In this document: piece after piece, positions 54,026 through 62,200 of the stretch
Position numbering within the stretch: the first letter of the stretch is position 1
Layout: every line of letters starts with the position of its first letter
NCBI RefSeq assembly: GCF_004345565.1
Contig: NZ_SLWA01000009.1
Location: 1-64,000 of the forward strand
Direction: 5' to 3'
Length of the DNA stretch: 64,000 nt
From: Flavobacterium circumlabens
GTDB lineage: Bacteria > Bacteroidota > Bacteroidia > Flavobacteriales > Flavobacteriaceae
Notes under the pieces: model-generated
Seen by the model: only the letters and a program-made list of their open reading frames with translations
What the model was told of the DNA's origin: nothing
The model's database searches: none
Translations under genes and position numbers: made by a program

Positions 54026-54508
54026 ATGAACCAAAATCACTTTGTTATTTTTGATGCAATTTTAAAATTCCTTTCAAAAAACGCTCATAGATCTGTTACA
54101 TTTAAAGATTTAACTGAAAATGCTCTTTCAGACTCAAAAAATGCGCATGAATATTTAAAATCATTTAATAATTTTGTGTTCACAAAAAGAAAGGAACGCG
54201 AATTTGATAGTTTTATAGTAGACATATTTAAAGATAATCATAATTCTGAATTGATTTCTAATGCTTTGTATTACTTAAAAGGTGACGGTTTAGTTAATTA
54301 TATTCCAATGAAACAACATGAATATATTACCGTAGAAATAACATCAAAAGGGTTGAACAAAATAAATACTGGTGGATTCAGAAGAGAATACAAGAGAGCA
54401 AATTCTAATTACTGGGTCGATAGAATCACTAAATTAGCATCTCTAACAATAGCATTTCTAGCACTTTGTTTAACATATTATGTTTACACCCATCCCAATT
54501 GTAAATAA
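54026..54508 (+). CDS. Winged-helix-like protein with C-terminal membrane anchor
   Basis: A 160-residue protein. The N-terminal 110 residues are mostly helical with a winged-helix feel (IFDAILKFLSKNAHRSVTFK; LISNALYYLKGDGLVNYIPM; EYITVEITSKGLNKINTGGF). A membrane helix lies near the end (LASLTIAFLALCLTYYVYTH). No signal peptide is present, so the N-terminal domain would face the cytoplasm. Divergent from the OLD gene with 210 bases between, it may be a partner or an unrelated gene. No family recognised. Confidence 0.5.
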   Translation: MNQNHFVIFDAILKFLSKNAHRSVTFKDLTENALSDSKNAHEYLKSFNNFVFTKRKEREFDSFIVDIFKDNHNSELISNALYYLKGDGLVNYIPMKQHEYITVEITSKGLNKINTGGFRREYKRANSNYWVDRITKLASLTIAFLALCLTYYVYTHPNCK

Positions 54509-54576
54509 TCGCTTTTAAATTAATACGAAAGCTAATCAACCATATAAAGATTAAAGATATAAACAACTACACACTC

Positions 54577-54735
54577 ATGTTATCAACAGCACAGGTTGCA
54601 ATTCCTGACGGGGTAGCAGTTGATTTCGTTACCAATTTACTTAATCGACGTTGAACGGATATTGAATATTTCGGTTCGGAATTAGATACCCCGGAATGTT
54701 ATGTTGATGAAGATATGAAAACATCAAGTTCTTAA
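54577..54735 (+). pseudogene. Degraded gene with in-frame stop
   Basis: A frame beginning MLSTAQVAIPDGVAVDFVTN is stopped after NLLNRR by a TGA and continues in frame (TDIEYFGSELDTPECYVDED, then SSS and stop). A further stretch downstream in another frame (SIDDDSFSEITINEFITTK) may belong to the same lost gene. It occupies most of 54509-54919. Confidence 0.3.
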
Positions 54736-54919
54736 ATAACCTATTTTGATTTCCATTTTGGTACAGAGAAGCATTGATGACGATTCGTTTTCTGAGATTA
54801 CGATTAATGAGTTCATTACGACAAAATAAAAAAGTTCGCTCACTACATCTGCGAGAGGATGAAGACATCGCTATTTATCTTTAATGTACATCGTCTTTAT
54901 CAAGAGTAAGCACAACGGG

Positions 54920-55363
54920 TTATTCATAAAAAACTTCTTTATCCCAAATTTTCTTTCCGAGATAGTTACCGCAAAAATCGTAACGTTTTATAATGGCCTT
55001 TTCAGGATTTCTATTGTAATAAAAAAGCAATATCTCATTGGCTGTAATTTTTATACGGCGGTATCTTATGCCGTCACAGGCATCTGTTGAACAAATATCT
55101 ATCGAGATTCCCTTCAGGATGCTATTTCCTTTAGCATCCGTTACCTGATCACGCACAATAATTTTTTTGTGCGGTAATTTCCAAAATAGAAATTTTCGGT
55201 CTTTCTCTGTCCGTTGGGTTTTTATTGTTACGTTGTTAGCGGAACAGGTAGTGTCAATAACATAGAAAGTATTTGTTGGTATCCCTTTGGTTTTACTGTT
55301 GGCAAAAAGACTAAAAAGACTAAAAAAACTAAATAGTATCGATAGTATAAAACTCTTTTGCAT
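54920..55363 (-). CDS. Small exported protein of unknown function
   Basis: A 147-residue protein with a signal peptide (ILSILFSFFSLFSLFA). Its mature part is beta-rich with five Cys (TTCSANNVTIKTQRTEKDRK; ISIDICSTDACDGIRYRRIK; RYDFCGNYLGKKIWDKEVF). It lies on the opposite strand to the HTH paralogues that follow and has no related neighbours. No family recognised. Confidence 0.5.
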   Translation of the reverse strand: MQKSFILSILFSFFSLFSLFANSKTKGIPTNTFYVIDTTCSANNVTIKTQRTEKDRKFLFWKLPHKKIIVRDQVTDAKGNSILKGISIDICSTDACDGIRYRRIKITANEILLFYYNRNPEKAIIKRYDFCGNYLGKKIWDKEVFYE

Positions 55364-55801
55364 TTCCTTTTATTGTTTTTGACTTAGTGGTTTTGGCTAT
55401 TGCCATCGGTCTCGTATTGAATTGTATTTTATGCCCTCTTATTTTGCCTTTCTTCAAACGAATATAAGATATATTTCGAACGCATCTTTTTTAAGTAGAA
55501 AGATTTCCTGAAAAAATATACGTATCGTAAAGTTTCATTTCACTACAGCTTTGTAAGCGGGAATTCCTCTATCCGTTGTTACTATATTAATACTATATTT
55601 CTATATTTTTGTAATCTTTTTCTGTTAAATAATTTGTATTGAAATAAAATTCCTTTTATATTCGTCATCTTTTATTTGTTAAAATAAATCTGGACTTAAT
55701 TAATCAAATCTGTTTTAGCTATTACAAGATTCCTCTTGCAATGTTCCTAAAACCAAATTAGAACACCTTCATAAAACAGAATAATCGATAAAATAGTGGT
55801 G
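55364..55801. other. AT-rich intergenic region
   Basis: 438 bases between the 55363 (-) start and the 55802 pseudogene. No gene, terminator or complete promoter recognised. Confidence 0.4.
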
Positions 55802-56345
55802 ATGAAAAAAAGAGAAAAACGTTGGAAGACTATTAGGAATCCAACAAGAAGAAATGGCCAAACTGCTGGAGGTGACTCGTGGCAACTGGTCCATGTATGT
55901 ATCGGGCAGGCGTAAATTGCCCAAAGAAGCCCAAATAAAAGTGAACGAAATGGTTGCCTTTGCAAAAAAGGTAAATACACCGGATCATATAAGTCCTTAT
56001 TTAAGCAGACAGGAATAACAAACACAAGAATGGTTTGAAAATAAGAGGAACCATAATCTACTAATGCAAAGTACTATAGCGGCTCAACTCAAAAGGGGTA
56101 AGGAGAAATTTGAGGGGGCTTTTATTGCATTTCATCTGGTTGATTTTTTGGCCGATCGACCGAATTACAGCGCGAAATCGAAAGAGGTATTGCCGGGAAT
56201 TAAAAAGAAAGCTGCAGCTGCCCTGGAGAAAAATGGCTTGGCATTGCAAGAACAGTACACCTTTCAACTATTGGTACTGGAACAGGAGGAACTGTTATTA
56301 GCAAAATACCTTTTACAGCACAGCTACCTATCCTGTCTGGAATAA
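55802..56345 (+). pseudogene. HTH/coiled-coil protein, broken copy (paralogue 1)
   Basis: ATG at 55802 is followed by a run of seven A; deleting one A puts MKKEKNVGRLLGIQQEEMAK in frame, matching the first residues of the intact copy at 57802 (MKKGNTIGDLLGIQQEEMA) at equal spacing. The reading frame then continues through TRGNWSMYVSGRRKLPKEAQ to an in-frame TAA after LSRQE (about 56016), and on through QTQEWFENKRNHN, GAFIAFHLVDFLADRPNYSA and QEQYTFQLLVLEQEELLL to 56345. So the gene carries a homopolymer frameshift and a stop. The A7 run could be a sequencing error or a phase-variation site; the TAA argues for decay. Confidence 0.75.
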
Positions 56346-56394
56346 AAAACAAATTACGAGAATACAACGAAATTTAATAATCAATAAAACAATA

Positions 56395-56934
56395 ATGATG
56401 GAAGAAGAAGAAAAAAATGGAAAAGTATGGGGTGCACAATTAGAAGACATGTCCAATTTTGCGCATCTCAAGTGTAGTACTTGCGGAATGCATGTAACCG
56501 GTGATCGCAAATTGCCAACAGTAGCACAGCTAGAACTTACTCACATGATAACTAAATCACTTTCAGGCACACAAAATAAAAAAGATGTTATTCCGATAGC
56601 GGAGCCAGGAACAAAATCCCGGCAGCTTATAGAAGAGAAGTTGTTTACTAACGAACATAACCAAATGGTTTTATCCATAAAACTTGAAAAATGTCAGCTA
56701 AAATACGAGGAGGCTCTTATTGCTAAGAAGCTCATTACTTATTTAGACGAGGAAGTAAATGAAATGGAAAAATCGGAAGTAGAACGTTTATCAGGAATAA
56801 AAAGAAAAGCAGAAGCTACCAGGAAGAAATATGGTATCGTGTTGCGCGAGAAATTAACCAATAAGCTGCTTACCCTGCGAAATGAAGAGATTGTGTTGAG
56901 GAGCGAATTGTTAGAGGCATTATCGAAGGAATAG
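56395..56934 (+). CDS. HTH/coiled-coil protein, diverged copy (paralogue 2)
   Basis: A 179-residue protein. The N-terminal 60 residues align with the HTH region of its neighbours (VWGAQLEDMSNFAHLKCSTC, VTGDRKLPTVAQLEL against LLGIQQEEMA and SGKRNLPEAAQLKL) but the recognition helix is changed, with two Cys. The C-terminal part (LEKCQLKYEEALIAKKLITY; VERLSGIKRKAEATRKKYGI; LRNEEIVLRSELLEAL) keeps the family's helical pattern. It probably no longer binds the same DNA. The terminator at 57006 ends the transcript. Confidence 0.6.
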   Translation: MMEEEEKNGKVWGAQLEDMSNFAHLKCSTCGMHVTGDRKLPTVAQLELTHMITKSLSGTQNKKDVIPIAEPGTKSRQLIEEKLFTNEHNQMVLSIKLEKCQLKYEEALIAKKLITYLDEEVNEMEKSEVERLSGIKRKAEATRKKYGIVLREKLTNKLLTLRNEEIVLRSELLEALSKE

Positions 56935-57005
56935 GGAATTAGGTATTCTATTGTTGCTGAACAGCAAACGGAATACGATTTTCGATACGGTATCATTTTA
57001 AATAA

Positions 57006-57033
57006 AAAAGCTCCGGATAACTCCGGAGCTTTT
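57006..57033. terminator. Bidirectional terminator
   Basis: AAAAGCTCCGG, loop ATAACT, CCGGAGCTTTT: an 11-bp perfect stem between converging genes. Confidence 0.88.
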
Positions 57034-57039
57034 GTTTGC

Positions 57040-57510
57040 TTATTGCTTTTTAAATGTATAAAAATTCATATCGTCAGGATCATCGATCACTCGGACTAAA
57101 TTATATGAGGTACTGGTAGTAAAGGGACCTGATCCCATAATTTCCAAGGTGCAATTGATTTTATAGGGCCGCTCAACTCCGTTTCTGTTTGTATAGGTTT
57201 TAGCAATGCCAAAATCTTTATAGGTCTGATTGCTTTTTAATTCCACCGTTTGGGTAGCGGGATTCCCGATAGTACCCATCACCCATTTTCCCGACAGATC
57301 GATTTTTCGGCTTTTGAAGGCATCATCGTCAGAGAAATAGAAATAACTGATCCGGCTTGCGCTAAACGTACCATTTTTATTCAGCAGAATAAAAGCACCA
57401 TCAGCTGCTTTCCAGCAGCCGGTTACCTCTTTTTCTGTTATAGCAGGACTACAACTGCTTACGATGATAGCGGTAAAAAACAGCAGCACTATTTGAGACC
57501 TTATTTTCAT
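57040..57510 (-). CDS. Small lipoprotein, lipocalin-like
   Basis: A 156-residue lipoprotein (lipobox AIIVSSC). The mature part is a short beta-barrel pattern: VTGCWKAADGAFILLNKNGT, FSASRISYFYFSDDDA, IDLSGKWVMGTIGNPA, CTLEIMGSGPFTTST. This resembles lipocalin-like/META-type stress-level lipoproteins, but no exact family is claimed. It sits between two HTH paralogues on the opposite strand. Confidence 0.6.
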   Translation of the reverse strand: MKIRSQIVLLFFTAIIVSSCSPAITEKEVTGCWKAADGAFILLNKNGTFSASRISYFYFSDDDAFKSRKIDLSGKWVMGTIGNPATQTVELKSNQTYKDFGIAKTYTNRNGVERPYKINCTLEIMGSGPFTTSTSYNLVRVIDDPDDMNFYTFKKQ

Positions 57511-57570
57511 TCTTTTATTTTTTAAATATCCTTAAAGGCAAAAATAAAAATAATAATTTTCTTATAACGC

Positions 57571-57769
57571 TGTGTGAAAACGAAAATTAAAATCAAGTGC
57601 CTACACATTCTGTTGGGAAGTCAAAATAAAAATTAAGTTTCACACACTTTCTGTGTGAAAGTGAAAATAAAAATCAAGTTTCACACACTTTTTGTGTGAA
57701 AGTGAAAATAAAAATTAAGTTTCACACACTTTCTGTGTGAAAATGAAAATAAAAATCAAGTTTCACACA
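57571..57769. repeat. 41-bp tandem repeat array of hairpins
   Basis: Three full units (57637-57677, 57678-57718, 57719-57759), one degenerate unit before them (57597-57636) and partial units at each end. Each unit holds TTTCACACA, a 5-base loop and TGTGTGAAA (a 9-bp hairpin), then an 18-base AT-rich spacer. Spacers alternate AATTAAG and AATCAAG, so a higher 82-bp order is visible. The array ends 33 bases before the HTH gene at 57802. No unique spacers, so it is not a CRISPR array. Confidence 0.9.
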
Positions 57770-57801
57770 ACATTAAAAGCGAAGTAATCTATAAAACGAG
57801 T

Positions 57802-58335
57802 ATGATGAAAAAAGGTAATACTATTGGGGATTTATTAGGAATACAGCAGGAAGAGATGGCGATGCTATTGGTCATAACGGCCAGTCAATGGTCAATGTAT
57901 GCATCAGGAAAACGCAATTTGCCGGAAGCAGCGCAACTAAAGCTGGCTAAAATGCTGGCCTTTGTTGATAAATTAGATAAAGAAGAGCTCTTTCGTATGC
58001 CCCCTGTCCGGCAGACGGAATCAGAAATAAATAATTTTTGGGAAGAGCGGAGCATTACTAATCAACGTAAATTAAAACTTGCAATAGCCAGACTCGAAAC
58101 GTGCAGGGCAAAATATAAAAAAGGTTTTATCGCCTGGCACCTTATTGACTTTCTGGAAACCCAGGAGGAGGAGGAAAGACCAAAATGGCAGGAGAAACAT
58201 TTGCAAAATATCAGGGACAGGGCAGAAGCTGCAATGCAGAAAAATAACCCGGAGCTACAGGAACAGTATGAATTTAAAATCCGGTTATTACAATACGAGG
58301 AACAGTTGCTGAAAGACAAAATAAGCACTAATTAA
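57802..58335 (+). CDS. HTH/coiled-coil protein, intact copy (paralogue 3)
   Basis: A 177-residue protein. The N-terminal 70 residues look like a lambda-repressor-type HTH (IGDLLGIQQEEMAMLLVITA, then SQWSMYASGKRNLPEAAQLK), with the Q-W-S-M-Y-A-S-G-K-R recognition-helix pattern. The C-terminal half is long helices (RKLKLAIARLETCRAKYKKG, FIAWHLIDFLE, LQNIRDRAEAAMQKNNPELQ, EQYEFKIRLLQYEEQLL). The 41-bp hairpin array lies just upstream, so the protein may bind it and control its own synthesis. Its first codons are MMKKGN; I use the first ATG. Two paralogues lie within 2 kb upstream. Confidence 0.75.
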   Translation: MMKKGNTIGDLLGIQQEEMAMLLVITASQWSMYASGKRNLPEAAQLKLAKMLAFVDKLDKEELFRMPPVRQTESEINNFWEERSITNQRKLKLAIARLETCRAKYKKGFIAWHLIDFLETQEEEERPKWQEKHLQNIRDRAEAAMQKNNPELQEQYEFKIRLLQYEEQLLKDKISTN

Positions 58336-58439
58336 AAAACATAAAATACCAAAATCGATGCAGTATTCCGGATAATTTGGTGTAGTAGCGGATATATTAA
58401 TTATGATACTAATGACAGCATAAAACTTAATCTAAAAGG

Positions 58440-58468
58440 AATGAGCCCGATAAAATATCGGGCTCATT
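58440..58468. terminator. Bidirectional terminator
   Basis: AATGAGCCCGATA (58440-58452), loop AAA, TATCGGGCTCATT (58456-58468): strong stem between converging genes; a weak AT tail follows. Confidence 0.85.
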
Positions 58469-58559
58469 ATTATCAAACTTAATTATACATTTGTCTCAAC
58501 TTTTGGGTGCAGTCTAAAATGCTGTCTTTTTATTTCTTATATCCAATTGTATAATTATC

Positions 58560-59201
58560 TTAATTAAAAAGATAGTTATGTAAAAAGTCTTTTTCTAAAA
58601 TTATATTTTCTTTTACAGGAGTCAAAATAAAGAGATAAATCTGATTTTCAGACTTGTATGAAACAATTTCAGCGTCTAAATTTTTTAATCCGTAATATTC
58701 AATAGTGCTATATAGTATTTTATTGTCGTCATTGTTAATCTTAAGTACGAATTTTTTAAAGTTGACAGTAAAGTTTTTTATGCTGTCATTATTTATCTGA
58801 TAGTTTATTTTTGTATCGGAGAAAAAATCAATTGAATTTATTTTTTCTTTTACATCAAAAATTTTCGGACGCATCTTAACCTCAAACAGCCCTTCATCTA
58901 CTATTGAAAAATAACCGGGGGTAGGGCAGTCAGCTTTTTCATGATTTTTAAAAGTAAAGGCAGATGATACATTCCCCAGCTTAATAGTAATTAAAGAGTA
59001 TTTTGACTGAATCTTAAATTGTGAGACAACAGTGTCGCTCCCTAGTGTATAGCTTCCGATACAAACAGCATCTTTTTTTAATAAAGTAATGTTTTTTATA
59101 CTCATGCTTTTTTCCGGTACAAAAGTAAGATCATCATTGATGACATATTTTTTACAGCTTATAGCCAAAACTATTAGCAATATCACACAGATTATTTTCA
59201 T
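58560..59201 (-). CDS. Lipoprotein downstream of RHS gene, possible immunity partner
   Basis: A 213-residue lipoprotein from the ATG at 59201 (lipobox LAISC; an upstream ATG at 59231 gives a less typical signal peptide). The mature part is beta-rich (NINYQ-type strands such as SLITIKLGNVSSAFTFKNHE, FSIVDEGLFEVKMRPKIFDV, FTVNFKKFVLKINNDDNKIL). It starts 38 bases after the end of the RHS gene on the same strand. Position and secretion type fit an immunity-like partner for an RHS toxin, but no family match supports this. Confidence 0.55.
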   Translation of the reverse strand: MKIICVILLIVLAISCKKYVINDDLTFVPEKSMSIKNITLLKKDAVCIGSYTLGSDTVVSQFKIQSKYSLITIKLGNVSSAFTFKNHEKADCPTPGYFSIVDEGLFEVKMRPKIFDVKEKINSIDFFSDTKINYQINNDSIKNFTVNFKKFVLKINNDDNKILYSTIEYYGLKNLDAEIVSYKSENQIYLFILTPVKENIILEKDFLHNYLFN

Positions 59202-59239
59202 AATAGAATTTATTAGTAATGGGTGTATCATTTCGTCAA

Positions 59240-62200
59240 TTAATAGGCAAGTTGATAGGAGTGCGCTATTATTTCTTCCGTAGCTCTTGTAACGGCGGGA
59301 GCTGCTTCGGGCTGCAATATAGATAAAATAATTCCGCCTACAAGCATCATTGTGTATCCTCCCGGTTTAAAAGCAACATCATAACCACCGTTTCGGCCAT
59401 TACCGTTTCGTACATTATAGTGCCATCCTACACCATCATTTCCAAGGCTAAAGCCTTGTGAAACATTCTTGCTATCCGGATACATGTACCTCACACGATA
59501 ATCTTTTGGTCTGAAATTCAAACTGTATCGTCCGAGATTAAATTGGTAATTTCTTCCTTCATCAATGCGGTTAAAGAAAGTATCATTTACTTCAAACATG
59601 CTCTGCTGTCCAATCCTAAGCCCGATGTAGGTTTTAATTTTAAGCTGATCTCCGACACCTGAATTAAATTGACCCTTTTGCCCGGTTTGATGAGTAGAAG
59701 TATATGAAAAGTCTTCTTTTCTTATATTGATGCCTTTTGTGAGCTCCACCATTTTGCTCATATTTGGTGGCGGTCCCGTACTTTTACTTTTATGACCGAA
59801 TACAGATTTAAATGCATTACTTATAGAATTTCCTACCGATTTAAAATTATTGCTTAAAAAATTGCCGGCGTCTTTAAAAGCATCACTCCATTGATCTCCA
59901 TTAATATTTTTTTTGAACCATTCGCTTATTCTGTAATCTTTATCAAATTGCTTCCAATCAAAACTAGAACCTGTCTCTGTTCCGGGACCAACACCGATGC
60001 TGCCCCCGCCCCCGCCGCCACCTGGACAATCGCAGGTATCTCCGCTTAAATCGGTATTTGTTAGGGGATTATTATATACATAACCATATTGATTGTAATT
60101 TTGCGAATTAGTAACATCTTGTATATAGTTGTCGGCCTGAAGGAATCTGTGAAGTTTAGGATCATACAATCTTGCATTCATATTTATAAGTCCTACACTC
60201 TGCAAATGTTCATGTCCGGTATAGCCTCTGTCTAAAACCGTTAATCCATATAACGCATTTCCAGCTCCGTCAGTTACTTTTAATATACTTCCCCAGGCAT
60301 CAAATAAACGTTTTTCTACTACTGAACCTGTGTCATCACTGATAGCAACTATGCTTCCCTGATAATCTCTGTGAAGATATAAAAATTGGTTGGCGCTGGT
60401 ACCATTGCTTTTAACAGCGATAGGAGCATCATAACCATCACCCCCAACATAAGTTACAAATTCTACTGAACCTGTAGCAATGTTTTCTTTGATTTCCATT
60501 GTGCCATCTGCCGAATAGTGTTTTCGTAGTGGTCTTAGTATTTTATTTTGCTGAAAGCCCCCATAGTACATGGTGCTTCTTTGATTATCATTATTATAAG
60601 TAAAGCTGATTTTATCAAGACCAATTTCTTCAATTTGGTTTGGTGTCTTAAGACCATTATAGGTAACGGTGAGTTTTTTAACACTCACTTCTGAAGGCTC
60701 GCCCGTTTTCTTTATTTTGACATTTGAAAACCGCAGTGTTCCTGAGCCTATTCCATCTAATCGCAGTCTCAGAGATTTAACGCTGGCAGGAACTAAAACA
60801 GTCATTTGAATTTTACTCGAACCGTTTTGGACTGCAGAACTTGCGCTGCTGACGTATGAATAATATCCGGTTTCATTTGCATTGTATTGAAAAAGTGTCA
60901 GCTGCCCGGTAGTATTCTCTGCCGTAACATAGCCTTCAAAGGTATATTCTGTATCAACGGCATTGTCTATTTGTACTGCTGCGTCAGATTGTACATAGCA
61001 AACACCATCACCTGCGAGATTCATGCTAAATTTAACACCGATTCCATCAGTTGAAATACACTGAGGATTATGCGGGTTTAAGTTCCAGCCCGTTGTAAAT
61101 CTCAGATCATCATAAAATATACCATCTCTGCTGATAAAATAAGCTCGTGTTTCTGAACTAGGATCAATACTGGTATTCTGGTATTTTAAGACAGGATCAT
61201 ATTTGAAACTTCCCAGATTATTTTGTAAAATATTTCCTGACGCCGCGTATGTTTGTACCTGCTGCAGACCTTGTTTATTTGTATATTCTGTAAGTCTTTT
61301 TATCTCATCGTATTTAAAAGATTCTATAAAATTATTAAAACCGCTGTTAGTCCTGCTGTCTAAATTATCAGTATTCTTGTCAAAAGCAGTAGTTAAGGTC
61401 AATAAATTTGCTAATGAGCCAGTTGTTTTATCAAACTGTTTACTAGTTAAGTATCCATCTGTATTGTAAGCATTGGTTGTTTTTACTCCGTTGCCGGTAA
61501 TACTTTCCAGGAGCTGTCCTTTAGCATTAACTGTATTAGCCTGCCATATCACTCTGTTATTTGAATCTAAAATTTGGTATAAACTACCAAATTTATATGC
61601 ATTTTTTGTTGTTACAGAGCTACTTTTACCTGCTATTTCCGCGAGTTTTGTTTCTGTTGCAACTCGGCCTATAGCATCATAAGTAAATGATTTAGTAAAT
61701 TTCGAAACCCCAATTTTATTTTCTTCAACACTCATGACTCTTTTAGTATTGTCATAGGCAATTGTAGTTATGATTTTATTGGTTCCGACAGGTTCATTTT
61801 TATCTTCAAAGGAAATAGTAGAGGGCAGTTTGTCACTATTGTAGGTATAGAAAGTCTCGTTATTCGTTCCGCCGCCTACTACAGTTTTTTGAATGGGTCT
61901 GCCGCTGTTGTCACGCACAATAGTTGTTTTTACATTGCCATTTTGAGAAGTATCTTCAATTAGCTCACCAAAGTCATTGTATTTATAAGTAAATGTGCCT
62001 GCTGAAGGATCTATTTGTTTTGTTTTTTTCCCCCAACCGTTCTGCTCTACATTAATACTGATACCATTATAAGATGTTTTTTTTAAGTTTCCTCCTGGGA
62101 AATATTCCATATTTATAGTTCCTCCAGTTGTTTCATTAGTTGAAACAACGTCTCCGACAGCATTTTTGGTTATGCTTTTAACTATTTGACCATCTGTAAT

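Noticed and set aside
54641..54868. 75-codon - strand frame
   Set aside because: Covers the degraded + strand gene and lacks sensible composition.
57571..57769. CRISPR-like array
   Set aside because: Units are contiguous tandem repeats with constant spacers and no cas genes nearby.
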